Below are positions 12,401 through 22,720 of a stretch of DNA of 64,000 nt, piece after piece. The position numbers were made by a program, and so were the translations under genes. Source of the DNA: Chrysaora quinquecirrha (Eukaryota > Cnidaria > Scyphozoa > Semaeostomeae > Pelagiidae); NCBI GenBank assembly GCA_014526335.1, contig JACTAT010000281.1:1-64000 (forward strand), given 5' to 3'. Every line of letters begins with the position of its first letter. Position 1 is the stretch's first letter. The notes under the pieces were generated by a model. It was not told where the DNA came from and ran no database searches. It saw only the letters and a list, made by a program, of their open reading frames with translations.

Positions 12401-15400
12401 CCGTCTAAATTTTCTTTGTCCGTAGAAAAATATTGGTGAACATACATTCTTTTGAAAATTGTATGCTGGTTGAGGTATCACCTTTTGAACTACCCACAAA
12501 ACAATGCTGCTTCGAGTGAATAAATCTCGTATTTCAAAGTCCATATTCAGTTTGATGCACTCTATGGTTTAATGTCACTTAACCAGAATTCGTCGTGCAA
12601 TGATGTAGTAAAGCAATGGAACGCGGAATCTATATACCAACAAAGGAACGCTGGAAACGCGTAACAATAGGCAAACCACTAAACGACCATTATGTATATG
12701 AAAGTTTGTGCTGTTGGCCCTAAAAGAGCGATTATATCAGATACCCAAGAACGAATCCAGGCACTTAACATGTACACAATGTGCATTTTCAGGCCCGCCT
12801 TTTCGAAGCTTCATAAAAGGGGTTACGTCAATTAATTGGCAATATTGACATGAATGTTCTGGAAATTGTCGACTGACTTTAAGTGGTACACATTGTGTAC
12901 GTGCGAAGAAAGACTCGTGACTCAGCCACAACCGATTCTTTCTGGAATATCGCGCGTGTTGCCGAGCAACAAAGTAGTGCCCGCTGGCTAAGTTCTCCGT
13001 CCTGTTGGAAATAGATCCAAGTACTGCACTTGATAGAGGCTACATGGTCTTATTACCTAAGTTCTAAGTTCTAGGTATTGCTCGTGAAACCGAGGCTAAC
13101 ACTTAATAAGATCGCTCAAACAGGGACTCACAAAAGATTAGCTAAAAATATGGTCAGCTTGTCGGGAAATCCCAATCAGACAGCAGCTTGTCGAGATGCC
13201 GCATTTTTAATGGATTATTCAGCTATTTCAATCTGGCATTACTTTTCTGAAAATGTGACCCCAAAGATTTAACGAGACGGCAAAGCGGAAGGAAATCTTG
13301 GTCACAGGTAAGTTAAGTTACTTTTTCAAAAGTTATTTATTTTAGTTTCGTACAAAGTTATTTTTGCAAAATTTACAAAAAAAAGTGGAGAGTCTATTGA
13401 TATTGATCTATAGTCTAAGAATATTGAGGCTCAAAATCGCTAAAAGTTAAGAATAATTTAAGAATAATGCCAGGCTCAAGCTGCAAGACAACAATTTTTA
13501 AGTCCGAAGGACATAATGAGAGGGTGAACGCATGTATATACATGGGACAAAAGTATTGCAACGCTTGACCTAAAATGGCGGCCAACAGTAGCCGTAGGCC
13601 TAGGAACACAAAATTTACATAACAAAGCCATGGCGGCTCATGGGCTTCACCCAACTTGATTTAGGCGGGAAAATGATCACAATTTCATTAGCTTTCATTT
13701 AGAATAAAAGTTAAACGATTTATTTGTTGCTTCTTGTGGAAAATAATGAAAAACCATGAAGCAGTGCCTTCTAAATTTTGAGCGAAATATTTCAAGACTT
13801 GTCTTGATAAAAAGCAATAAACATAACTACTTTTTTGCCCGTTGACTCAAAGTTTTTTTTGTTTTTAAAAGAAAAATGGATGAAACTTTTATTCTACGTT
13901 ATAATTTTTACTGAGAAAAGTAGTTTTCACAAAGAAGACAGAGGTTATTTTGTAGACAACAATTTCAGGTGAGTGACTTTTGTTTAGGCCCAAAAAGAGG
14001 GTACTGTTTGTAAATTTGCAAATTCTTCTCTATAAACCCAAGAATTTGCTTCAAAATTAATTTGCAATATTTTAGGATAACCACAGTTTTGAAATATGTG
14101 AATGAAATTGTCCATTAAAATTTCTGAAGACTCCATCCAGTGAAAAATTTATTTTTGCATCAAAACAACAACTTCAAAAGTTACTCATCTAAAGTCTTTA
14201 TCAATATCTCAACCCCCAAATTCTTCTCTCTAAGTCTATACACTTCGAGCGAAAATTTATTGTAATTACAAGTTTGAACTATTTTGTCTCGAAAGACCAC
14301 GAAACTTTGTAGCATACGTCAGGATAAGTGGTTCATACATCGCTGTTTTTCAAGACAACCCTTGAAATATTTTCGAGAATATTTGGAAGGCAATGCTTCA
14401 GGGTTTTTGACCATTTTTCATCCAAAATGCGAAATAAATCATTTAACTTTTATTCTAAATGAAATTCAATGAGATTATGAACATTTTCCTGCCTAAATCA
14501 AGTTCGGCAAAGCCCCTGAGCCGCCATGGCTTTGTTATGTAAATTTTGTGTTTTTGGGTCTATGGCTACTGTTGGCCGCCATTTTAGGTCAGGCGTTGCA
14601 ATACTTTTGTCCCCTAAGTGTATGTATGTATGCATGTACGTGTAGACGCTTTTTCCTGCGAAACTCGTAACAATAGATGAGTCACAAATATGAGGCGGTA
14701 AACTTTGAAGTCGCCGTAATTGGTCATCATGAAAACTAACTATTTAACAATTACGGAATTTATAAACAAGTAGATGAATCAATGTGGTCGAGTATTTGGC
14801 AGAAGTTATCGATGTTCTTAATCAGATAATTAGATTTTTTCGTCCAATTAGAAAATTCTCGAAGCTCATTTGTATAATATCTACTTAGATGTGACTAAGT
14901 TGTTGTCGAGATTATTCCTGAATTCCTTTTCCATATTTTGGTGACATCCTGAAGGAAAATCAGAGTAACTTATCGATGAAATTTGTAAAATCAGTTGTGG
15001 CTCGGTTGCAATCCAAATATTTACTAATAATATTTCGATTGGTTGTCTATCCAAATATTATTCGCATTAGAAAAGTGAGAGTAACGCAGGGGCTAATCCA
15101 ATATTTGGTTAGGGTGGCTGGCTACATGGGCAAAACCAGTTTGATTCTTATTTCTCTGCGATCTTCGCAAGGCAAAAACTGTGCTTGTCGCGCTGCATAC
15201 GCTGTATATGTTATACAGTAATACACATTGCACTGTATTGGTTTGATGAGATTGACAGAGTTGAAATAATCTCTACTTCTAACTGTAGGCTAGGTTTGTT
15301 AATGATAGAATGGTAAATGAAAAAGATATGACTTATTTCTCTTGATCTACAGGCCGATTGGTAACATTGTAAATTAAGAACAATTTAAGAATATTTCTAG

Positions 15401-18400
15401 GCTCAAAATCGAAAAATCTTAAGAATAATTAAGACTCGGCAAAAATTAAGGTATTCTTATAAAAAAAAGTGTATAAAATTTCTTTTGAATTCGACAATTT
15501 TTTTTTATGTTTTCGGTTGAATAGTACTTGGTTCTGTGCTCAAGCTAGAAGTGAAAGTGGAAAAGAAGAGTTTCTGCCTCGGTTTTTGCGGAAGGAATTC
15601 TTGAAATTTTGGCCCATTTTACACGAGAGTAACTGGGTTGGGTTGGCTTTGGTTTGATCCAGAGCCAGTTCTGGTTCGAAGGCCTTGCGTTTACACGGGA
15701 TCTCTTAAACCCGTACCATTTCTGGCTCTGTTTAGAGCCAGTTCTTGATCTGTTCAGAAGTAGGGCCAATCTATTTCTTCTTCTGTTTAGATCCCGTGTA
15801 AACGATTTGGATCGGAACCAAACTGGCACGGATACGAAACGTGACTAATAGTGAAAGTATAAAGCCTACAAGAACACATCACTTTTCGAGAAGAAATCGA
15901 ATTTTCTGCTGTAGCTTCCCAGAAGATGCTACTTTGATAAAGAGAAGAAATTTCGAGCAGTTTTGCAGCAAGGAGTGTGGCAAAGGATGTGTCAACTCCA
16001 AAAACACGGTTGTCAAATATTTTTGGATCGGATAGGAGCCGATGCAATCCTTCTCGTGTAAACGCATTGCAAAGGAACCAGGATTGGCTCTGGATCGGAC
16101 AAGACCCGATCCAGTTTCTTACGTGTCAACGGGATCTAAATAGCTGTTACAGCAAGCATTTCAAATGAATAATTTGATTTTGAAAATATTTTCAAGGGAA
16201 AAATCGGAATACCTTTGTTGGCAAAAAACTTGAAAAGTTTGCAGTGATTCATCAGCAATAGAGATCATTCTATATCCGCAATGGAAAATCAAGTTTGAGT
16301 AAGAAATTCTCAAAAAAAAGAATTGTGGCATGAAGATACACTTCATTCCTTCCAAAGTATTGGACAAACTTCTGGCTGGTCAGGTCCACATTGCAAAGTA
16401 GCTATCGGTCAGCTATAATTCTCTCTGGGAAACAAGTTTTTTACAGTTTAAGGATAAAATACTCAGCTGCAAATGTTGTAATACATTTTGAATCAAGCAT
16501 TTATAGAAATACTAGAGAAACTTTGTGAGCTGGGACAGAAAAGATGTAATTTTGAAATGGAACAGCTGGAATAAGCCCTGGACAAGAGGAAATCGTTCAG
16601 AGACTGCGGATTCTGGCCGATTTCTCTCAATTTTTATGTATTTCAATGGCGATTCTTTGTTCCTCGGTCACTCCATTTCAATTTTGAAACAAGCTGTGTT
16701 CAAACATCTATTTACCTTCAGTTACGAATCTCAAAGTTGTGCTAGTCTTGGTTGACCTCTTGTTTGACAAAATTGCAGTCTGTGTCTGTGTGTCTGTTTC
16801 AATTTATTTAACTCGAAAAAACACGACATCTTCTAATTATAGAAATAACAAGATGCTAACGCATTTCGAACGAAATTTCTGGAAACAACAACATCAAATA
16901 ACGACAAGAAAAAGTGAAGAAAAACAGAGGTATAGAGATGATATATTCTATTACTAGCCAAGGCCACACGATGGTCTTAATGTACCGCTCTTCTGGATGC
17001 ATACCGCATGTGGAAGTGTGCATCCTTACGAGACGCATATGTACGCATATAGAGTTAACTCTTTAAATGAAGCACATCTGCTTTTCCTTATTAATCTGTA
17101 TCTCTCTTCAGCCTGAGGTCTATTTTGGCTTCAAGGTCAAGACTGCATATCATCAAAATGAAAATGGTTGATTATTGGTTGAATTGATAGCAAAACCTGC
17201 CATCTCTAGCTTTTTCAGTGTTTTAATTAGTTGGAAGGTCGAATAGGCAAAAAAAAATTCATAAGGCCATAGTCGAGGAAGGGGGATTATTTGCAAAAAT
17301 GAATTCTTTTGTGGGGGTGTTTTCGAAGGTGGGGCTTATAGGTTGAAATGGGGCATCAACCTCATTTACCTTTGGGAAAGGCCTGTTAAAAAAGAATGCA
17401 TGAACACTTAAATTGTTGGGGGCTTCACCACCAGACTCTTAAAGGATGCAGTTGAAATTTGGCCAAAATTGGCCACTGCAAGTTAACGGGGTAACATTGA
17501 CTGCTAAGACTTCATCTTAATTCAACATACAAACCTTTTTAGTTTCAAATGTAATCTTGCAGTTGCTTTTTTCACTGCAACCAATGCTTCTGTGTGATAA
17601 AATTGTTCGACATTGATTCCATTGATTTCAATCACCTGGTCTCCAACTCTGATGCCTGCATCTTGGGCTTTCCCATCTTTTATCACCTACAAAAAAGTTC
17701 TTCTTAAGCCAGAACCTTTACAGCCACAGCTCAAGTATAATATATTTTAATTTACCTGTTTTAAATTACCCAAAATTTCCAAACGATCACCAACAATTTT
17801 ATCGCACACTCTAGGCCCAAAACTATAAAAACTGCTCCGCGGTCCTTGTAAACCACTTGAACCCAGCTGAAAACAGGTAGGATGGTAGGGTTGATTGCTT
17901 TCAGCTGTAATGTAAAAACACGTCTGAACCCTGAAGGAACACATCAGTGAAAAACTGCTGAACCCAGCCCCTGTAACATTAAAAAAATCCCACTAGTTTA
18001 AGAGCTTTAAAACACTTTAGGGAATATGCAATAGGCGCTTATTTACCAATTAGGGTTCTCCAGAATATCTCGGGTGTCGATTGACTGTACATGATTGTAG
18101 ATTCGATCAAGATATTGGGTTTTTAGGGATGATTTTTAGCAATTCTTAACCCCATTCTATCCGAGATCTTAGGTTCAGGACATAAAAAAATCAATTTCCC
18201 CTAAATCCCAAAAACTATAAAACTAAAGAGAAATCAAACTTGGTATATAGAATTCTAAGTAAATTATAATTGATCTTTTATCCCTTATTACGAAAGTAAA
18301 AATTATGTGCTAATTGATCTTTTTATCTGTTGCCTAGCAACCAAGCAGGAAGAAACTAGGCAAATAAGTCTTCCCTTAAGGCTCAAATACTTTAAAATGA

Positions 18401-21400
18401 CACACTTTTACGACAAAAAGAGCAAAAGTGAAATTAGTTGCATGTAAGAGTTATCGAGGAAAATGTCTGGAAAGCGTCCAGAACTTAGTTTGCAAACTCA
18501 AACTTGCATCCAGTTTCTATAGCTGCTGACATTTTAGGTTTCAATAACCAAGTTAGTTGGGACGAGCAAATGCAGAGGGGGGAATGCTGCCATACCGGCT
18601 AATCGTATTTATATTTGTTTGATTGCCACTCATGACGGATACAAGCAAGCAGCAAAGGGGATGCAGATCAGGGGATTGCAACATTCCCTTCGTCTTAAGT
18701 CAGAGATCGAGAATTACAAACTGTAAAGTGCTCTAAAGGACAATATCAAATCAAAATTAGCCACAAATTATACAGAGTATACAGTCAAGAATGGAAAGAT
18801 GAGCACATTACAGAGTGTTTGCATATCTTTGACGTAATCGAAAGCTACTAGCAAGTGATGTCCCTCGTGTCTATGATGTCAACTTTGGCGTATTTGATGA
18901 ATTCATAATACTCCTGTCCCGACGGTTGCGTGCAAAAGCTAGGAACCGCAAAGAAATTCGCCAAGGAAAGGTCAACAGTCAAGCCACACCAATTCCTAAA
19001 ACAATCAAGCCCATTTTTTCAGCAAAATACAGTGCTACACCCCCAGTCGTTGAGTCCCAGCTACAGCGCTTGGCATGTCATCCTCAAGACCTCGCCCAAA
19101 CATAGGGAGGAACATAGGTCATAAGAAACATTTTCACTTAAATAGAGCTTGGACCTATAGAATTCAAAATGAAAATTTTCACCAACATTTTATGATTTAT
19201 AGAGATGTATGACGTCATACTCAAAAAAAACATATAAGAAATAAAGTAGACAAATTATGCATCATATGATAGCCCTTGATTAGACGAGTTAATTGGAGCA
19301 CGTATTATTCCAAATGACCATCCCACTACAAATTTATGAGAAGAAATGCAAATTTATTTGTGACTGCCTTCCAAATATGGGCATTGTGTGGTAACGTGAC
19401 CTATTTAACTGTGCCAAAAATTATGTTGTCATGTAGAGTATTAAATTTAAGTAAAAGTCAGAACGTTTTATCCGCAAGAATGCCTCTGATTTTACGCTAC
19501 AATGGATTCTCTGGTAAGGGTGTTATCGGGATCGTTCGTGGCAAAAGGATCTTTATAGTTGCTGCTTGAGTTTTACATGTGCCCAGAGAACACACGGAGT
19601 CAGACGACATTTGAGAGACGATTCTCTATCATGTCTGATCAACTGACTTTACGTTGACTTCATACTGACTTCGTACTTACTGACTACTGATTTACTAGGG
19701 GGAAAACGCCTTCCCCCACAGTACAGAAAAAGCCACTCCTCCTATAGACAAATAGACTACATTTTCCATGCTGGCTAAGGATCATTGAAGACCAGACTGT
19801 TCGTACCTTTGAAGAGTCCCTAAAAGTGTTTATCCTTGCTCCAGACAAAACTAGCCCACCTGCAAAGCTTCCTTGCTGAAACACAGGAATGCTGTTGCAA
19901 TAGACCTTCATGACAAACATCCACAATTGTGGAAATTTTTCACATTTCAAGATTGACACATTTCTAGCTTTTTATACTAAATTCCTATTGAGCAGCCAAA
20001 AATAAGTCTAAGTGCAAAGTCTTACTACCTTAGCACTAGTATAATTCTTTGTACGAGCATTCAAAGTGTGCAATTTTAGAAGGGCTCAGACCAGTGGAGG
20101 TGAAAAGCTTCTCTCCAAACAAATTTTCACTGTCAAAGCCCTTCAATAATTGAGAACATTGGACGCCCATAAAATGAATATAACAAATATAACAAACGCT
20201 AGGATAATGAAACTTTGCACCTATACTAAGTTTTTTTTAACCTAACATGTCATCCCATCAGAAATTAGGACACTATTAACATAAAATGAATTAATATTAT
20301 ACAATGCCATAAACTAATAATGAAAAGTCAAAACAAAAACTGTCAATGTTACGTTAGATTGGATTCAATTAAATCTGATCTTCCTGGGAGTCGTCATTTG
20401 CTTCAGTTGCATAATGTTGTATTTTTAGAGGATAGGAAAATAGATTCCCAGTGTGGCTGACTGTCTCCAAATGTTTATCATTATCCAAAAATGTTATCAC
20501 TATTTTCATTTAAAACAGAAAAGGTGGATATAAAGGCTCTTGTAAAGAAAATAAAATAAAAACAATAAGAGGAGCATTTCACGCTTCGAAAAGGCATACA
20601 AGTTGAGGGGTGTATGAGAATCCAAGGAGTGAATTGCTATTCGGAACAAACTAATTAAATAAAAGCTGATTATTGACTTAAGCGATGGAGAACATGGCGA
20701 GGGAGAAATCTCTCGTTAAAAGACTAGGGCCTTTTCTTCTTTTCTGAAGGGAAATTCCTTCCTTGCAATCTTGTACACTGGCAGTATGGTCGACACCAAC
20801 ACACTTGTAACTGGGATTTCTATTGTTTCCATAGAAATCTCTTTGAAATGCTAAATCAAGGTGAATCTTACATGCCCTTTCAAGAAGTGACCTGTACCTT
20901 TTTTACTCTTCCAAAAGACGTACGAGATTGCTGTTGAAACAAGGGATTTCTGTTTAATCGATAGAATCCATGCCAATGGTGTACCGAATTCTCAAGGAGT
21001 GAATGCTTCATTGGAAAAATGTGTCTGCCTAAATCCACCAAGAAGTCAAAGTCACTTGGCAAATCACCATTCACAGAACGAATGGAATGCAGAAAGAAAG
21101 ACCAAGCCAAAAACTAGAGTTTTTATGGTTTGCTTCTATGCAACTAAACAAAAGACAATGTGTGTATGTGTCAAAACAAAGACTGAGGACAATGCGATCA
21201 AACATGTCATGAAGCGAAAACTGAAAGGCGTTATTCTGGTAATAAATTGGGAATATAGGAATGCGAGAAGTCGCAGGGGATCTATCAGCTCATTTCAGCT
21301 AATTTCAGGTGATTTACAGGTGATTTCAGTTGATTTACAGGTGATTTCAGTTGATTTACAGGTGATTTCGGGTGATTTTAGGTGATTTACAGGTGATTTC

Positions 21401-22305
21401 AGGTGATTTACATGTGATTTCAGATGATTTCAGGTGGTTTCAGATGATTTCAGGTCATTTCAGGTGATTTTAACATTTATAAAATACTTAGTTTGTGTAT
21501 TGTGGACTGGGCTCAAGCTTTGAGCCCAGAAAGGTGCAAACCTTTCTTGTATATTCAAGATTAAACATAGGGATGCTGATATTCCTATTGTTTCTTGTGT
21601 TATACCTAGAAATTTCATTCCTCTGACTTTGTTTATTAAAGAGGCTCTCAGGGCACAACTTATTGACTATTTTGAATATCATGATAGATCGATCAAAAGA
21701 GATGATCTTGTCAATGTTCAGCCCATTACCGGTCCAGTGATCCTTTCGCTTAGCATTTCAATGAAGGCCCTGTCCTGTGGATGCTGAAGCTGGTTTCAAC
21801 TGGGTTTAGGTGGTTTCTTCTGCTCGTTTCAGGTGGTTTCAACTTTCAAAAATTATGTCTGAAAATACCATCCATATTGTTCTATTATATCACACTAATA
21901 ATATATAGATAATGTGTAGGCTAGATAAAGCCTGGCAAGGAAATGACTTTGCATGGCCTGGCAATCATTTTCTAAAATACCATGCCACAAATCTACTATG
22001 TCACTGTTAGTAAAGTTTCAAACTTCAAGCTGGCTTGAACAACTTACGAACATGGAATACACGCTGGCTAAGTTTGTATATTGTAGGATTTCCACTTCGG
22101 GATTTCCAACTAAAAAAGGCCAAGGGAAGGAAGGCGTATTTATCGAATAATACTGTAATGACTAAAAGATAATTGAAATATAGAGTAGTTTGCTTCTCAT
22201 TTCTTATACCTTCGCCACACGAAGAGGTGCTCTAAATTCTTTGCCTCCATTTAGACGGAATCCCCAAGGTGCTCCACCTCCTAAATTGATTTCAAACTCA
22301 GCCAT
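298..22305 (-). CDS. PDZ-domain protein, PDLIM/ZASP/synaptopodin-2-like (8 coding exons)
   Basis: Spliced model of eight exons, 1146 nt, 381 aa. Coding segments in transcript order: 22210-22305, 17535-17686, 9731-9966, 5786-5923, 4529-4619, 2050-2216, 974-1075, 298-461. All junction phases agree (0, 2, 1, 1, 2, 1, 1) and no stop interrupts the frame. Residues about 4-83 form a PDZ domain: the carboxylate-binding loop reads PWGFRL, followed by GIRVGDQVIEING and helix B starting at His63 (FYHTEAL). His at this position is typical of class I ligand binding. The PWGF loop and 'PLRVAK' strand resemble PDLIM/ZASP and synaptopodin-2 PDZ domains, which dock on alpha-actinin at actin structures in muscle and stress fibres; that role here is inferred. 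Residues 84-381 are polar and probably disordered, with basic Ser/Pro patches such as SLPRSLGKKIKQG. No LIM zinc finger is seen. More exons or isoforms are possible; the 5' UTR and promoter were not identified. Confidence 0.82.
974..1075 (-). CDS. PDZ gene coding exon 7
   Basis: 102 nt, phase 1 to 1, with acceptor AAATTTTTCAG and donor CGTAG|GTTTTC. It encodes a strongly basic Ser/Pro segment, DIPRSSSLPRSLGKKIKQG then MEQKSMTLPRKSSV, which looks like a kinase-target or binding region (inference). Confidence 0.78.
2050..2216 (-). CDS. PDZ gene coding exon 6, ending at a GC donor
   Basis: The acceptor follows a good pyrimidine tract (CCTCTTATTTCTATCAAG). The exon encodes LTSSGSSSFDSR ... DLEKFYKESVPVGTLEIHY ... 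LNKAKA. No GT donor gives the needed phase, but CAG|GCAAGA is a strong GC-type donor and joins in frame to exon 7. Read-through instead adds a short alternative C-terminus before a stop at about 1952. Confidence 0.7.
2217..4528. other. Intron 5 of the PDZ gene, no recognised feature
   Basis: An 81-codon minus-strand frame at 2865-3110 (contains IYLIGQIIIEEMLAARVRG) matches no family I know, and its ends do not fit the gene's splice phases. The rest is AT-rich with no repeat structure I can see. Confidence 0.4.
4529..4619 (-). CDS. PDZ gene coding exon 5
   Basis: 91 nt, phase 1 to 2. The acceptor is AACGTTTTTAG and the donor CGAAG|GTATAT. It encodes a basic, proline-rich stretch (DPVEARKKNPQAPLSP ... 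AKPTGRGRR). The phase-2 end fits the TTTCTATCAAG acceptor of exon 6. If this exon is skipped, exon 6 could instead use an upstream acceptor (first base 2235), which also keeps frame, so alternative splicing is possible. Confidence 0.68.
5786..5923 (-). CDS. PDZ gene coding exon 4
   Basis: 138 nt, phase 1 to 1, with acceptor TTTTGTTTAAG and a consensus donor ATATG|GTGAGT. It encodes a disordered segment beginning TFNERSEWSPHMINEIVRTP and ending SAFEENQY. The other two frames contain stops, so the frame is unambiguous and matches exon 3. Confidence 0.78.
6140..7519 (+). pseudogene. Ty3/Gypsy chromovirus fragment: integrase C-terminus and chromodomain
   Basis: Degenerate plus-strand coding. At 6265-6400 a frame with KHYYASDSTVLEGD and VWVFSPVVPTEL resembles the region after the integrase core. 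After a break, about 6398-6560 reads WHGPFRINQQLSDIYYK and then DRFRRPVDTPLFYD, the GPF/Y-type C-terminal module of Gypsy integrases. At about 7300-7440 SRLRNNCTQYLVKWAGYSS is a chromodomain core (the YLVKWAGY motif), used by chromoviruses to target heterochromatin. Stops and frameshifts separate the pieces, and a LINE tail of opposite strand lies between them. It sits in a PDZ-gene intron and is surely non-functional. Confidence 0.75.
6735..6960 (-). pseudogene. LINE ORF2 C-terminal fragment
   Basis: Minus-strand frames read DCPLCGE and, after a one-base shift, KDTTEHVFECKTI, together a CCHC-like zinc motif (CPLC...H...C) common at the ends of non-LTR retrotransposon polyproteins. It is flanked by T-rich sequence and lies inside the chromovirus relic. 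Confidence 0.5.
7520..9730. other. Intron 3 sequence, no recognised feature
   Basis: Pyrimidine-rich sequence continues past the chromodomain to about 8760 and may be more decayed retroelement, but I recognise no domain. About 8880-9010 holds AT-rich runs (TATTGAATATTGAAT-like). Confidence 0.35.
9731..9966 (-). CDS. PDZ gene coding exon 3
   Basis: The acceptor is ACTTTTTAG and the donor CAAG|GTTTGT; 236 nt, phase 2 to 1. It encodes a polar linker (DLIQSSDDPQLSEDF ... SSKESGYISYNQ) rich in Ser, Asp and Pro with no recognised domain. Acceptor phase and frame exactly complete the Arg codon split at the end of exon 2, which is the main evidence for membership. Confidence 0.78.
10461..10707 (+). 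mobile_element. tRNA-derived SINE with 16-bp target-site duplication
   Basis: The 16-mer ATATAGCAGAAACACA flanks the element at 10461-10476 and 10692-10707. The 215-bp body contains a pol III promoter: box A TAGCTCAATGG (10545-10555) and box B GGTTCGAACCC (10588-10598), spaced as in a tRNA. The tRNA-like part does not fold as a working tRNA because its anticodon loop is 9 nt and the acceptor ends do not pair. It lies in PDZ-gene intron 2. Confidence 0.65.
10708..12590. other. Intron 2 sequence with a 59-bp tandem duplication
   Basis: No gene recognised. The segment 12003-12118 is two copies of a 59-bp unit (GTGTATAGTACAGAATATAA at 12013 and again at 12072). A patch at 10985-11030 resembles, in opposite orientation, the 'ggtcctatgtccaggtcc' patch near 12280. 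Confidence 0.5.
12600..13045 (-). repeat. Dispersed coding-like repeat, copy 1
   Basis: Read on the minus strand this begins AVLGSISNRTENLASGHY, continues WLSHESFFARTQCVPL and ends near a GTTTGCCTATTGTTACGCG block. The same protein-level pattern (N/K-R-x-E-x-V/L-A-S-G-H-Y ... L-S/T-H ... EHS ... CQ-I ... TPF ... LR) recurs in two copies at 31985-32800, and the nucleotide match runs the whole length. Coding conservation suggests it derives from a gene or element protein, but I do not recognise the family. Confidence 0.6.
13541..14614. mobile_element. Foldback element with about 300-bp inverted arms, TA-flanked
   Basis: The outer ends read GGGACAAAAGTATTGCAACG on both strands, followed by TGACCTAAAATGGCGGCCAA. 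Similarity continues inward through GCCATGGCGG, TTTAGGCGGGAAAATG-like and TTAAACGATTTATTT-like blocks to about 13820 and 14310. Both ends are bordered by TA. The ends and TA duplication fit a Tc1/mariner-type non-autonomous element (inference). No transposase frame is present. Confidence 0.7.
14750..15160 (-). repeat. Diverged copy of the 39.2/40.8-kb repeat
   Basis: The reverse complement of this segment matches the unique part of the 548-bp duplicated repeat: it shares the AACAAGTAGATGAATCA, TCGAGTATTTGGCAGAAGTT, GGTTGTCTATCCAAAT and GCTACATGGGCAAAACCAG-like blocks in the same order. Unlike those copies it has no GAT microsatellite at the end. Confidence 0.65.
15611..16140. mobile_element. 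MITE with imperfect inverted ends and repeated GTGTAAACG motifs
   Basis: The left end (TTTACACGAGAGTAACTGGG ... GATCCAGAGCCAGTTCTGG) is an imperfect inverted copy of the right end (GGCTCTGGATCGG ... CCAGTTTCTTACGTG). GTTTACACGGGATC-like motifs recur at about 15690, 15785 and 16050. The exact termini and the target duplication are not clear. No coding. Confidence 0.5.
16141..17534. other. Intron 2 sequence, no recognised feature
   Basis: Several short frames (for example 76 codons at 16525-16755, plus strand) resemble nothing known. No repeats evident. Confidence 0.35.
17535..17686 (-). CDS. PDZ gene coding exon 2 (rest of PDZ domain)
   Basis: The acceptor is TTTTTTGTAG and the donor AAAAG|GTTTGT; the exon is 152 nt, phase 0 to phase 2. 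It encodes VIKDGKAQDAGIRVGDQVIE, the ING turn, helix B (HTEALVAVKKA) and the last strand RLHLKLK. Joining to exon 1 gives PLRVAK-VIKDGK, the normal PDZ spacing, which supports the splice. Confidence 0.9.
17756..17866 (-). other. Possible cassette exon of the PDZ gene (37 codons, phase 0/0)
   Basis: This is an open 111-nt segment between a strong acceptor (CCTACCTGTTTTCAG) and donor (AAACAG|GTAAAT), only 69 nt upstream of exon 2. It starts LGSSGLQGPRSSFYSFGPRV and has the phase needed to sit between exons 1 and 2. Inclusion would place 37 residues inside the third PDZ strand and should disrupt the fold. It is either a regulated or cryptic exon or chance. Confidence 0.3.
17867..20394. other. 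Intron 1 sequence, no recognised feature
   Basis: AT-rich with only short open frames (for example 64 codons at 18930-19124). Nothing recognised. Confidence 0.35.
20395..21484 (+). mobile_element. Truncated decamer-repeat foldback element (one arm)
   Basis: This matches the element at 50972-52111 over about 1 kb, sharing for example AGAAATCTCTCGTTAAAAGA, CTTGTACACTGGCAGTATGG and TGCCCTTTCAAGAAGTGA. It ends in an array (21290-21470) of roughly 10-11-bp units of the form GGTGATTTCA / GGTGATTTACA. The left decamer arm is absent, so this copy is broken. A segment near 20610-20690 is inverted relative to the other copy. Confidence 0.75.
21485..22209. other. Intron 1 proximal part, stray decamer units
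   Basis: A few degenerate decamer-type units occur at 21785-21845 (GGTTTCAACTGGGTTTAGGTGG-like, then CGTTTCAGGTGGTTTCAAC-like). No gene is recognised in the remainder. Confidence 0.4.
22210..22305 (-). CDS. PDZ gene coding exon 1 (start codon)
   Basis: The 32 codons begin MAEFEINLGGGAPWGFRLNG and end ...PLRVAK at a phase-0 donor, AAG|GTATAAG. The start is chosen because the PDZ beta-1 strand begins two residues after the Met and no longer in-frame extension is needed. This exon supplies the carboxylate-binding loop PWGF and beta strands 1-3. Confidence 0.88.
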
Positions 22306-22720
22306 GTTTTCCGTTTCATTACTTTTTAAAGTTTGAGTTGGATAATCAAAACAACGACTTGACTACGTTACAGTCAGACAGACGTTGACGCAGATTCAGA
22401 TTCAACTGAATAACAACTCGTATCATTGAGTTGAATTGCTGATTGCGCAACAAATGTAATCACAATACAGATCATTGAAGATCACTTCGGAAGACGGCCA
22501 ACAGTATTAAAATTTTTCTAAATCACATCTTTAAGCCTTTAAGAGACTTGTTTTTGAACAGCTGTACCAGCACATGCAGGCAAATGGTCTGATCTCTCCT
22601 AACCAATCTGGATTTTTGCGCCTCTTCTTCACAATAACTAGTCTGCCTACAACTGGTACCGTGGGTTTGACCTAGGAACGTTTGTAGGTTTGGTCGAAGA
22701 GGAATGATCAGGCATGACAA
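22306..22720. other. Upstream flank of the PDZ gene
   Basis: Presumed 5' UTR and promoter region of the minus-strand PDZ gene, squeezed between the start codon and the Copia relic. I see no clear TATA box or initiator and make no specific claim. Confidence 0.3.

Noticed and set aside
20999..21385. 128-codon plus-strand frame ending in DLQVIS repeats
   Set aside because: It is a translation of the decamer array and element interior, with no independent evidence of coding.
21290..21470. CRISPR-like array (regular short repeats)
   Set aside because: The units are 10-11 bp with no spacers, and they are arms of a eukaryotic foldback element.
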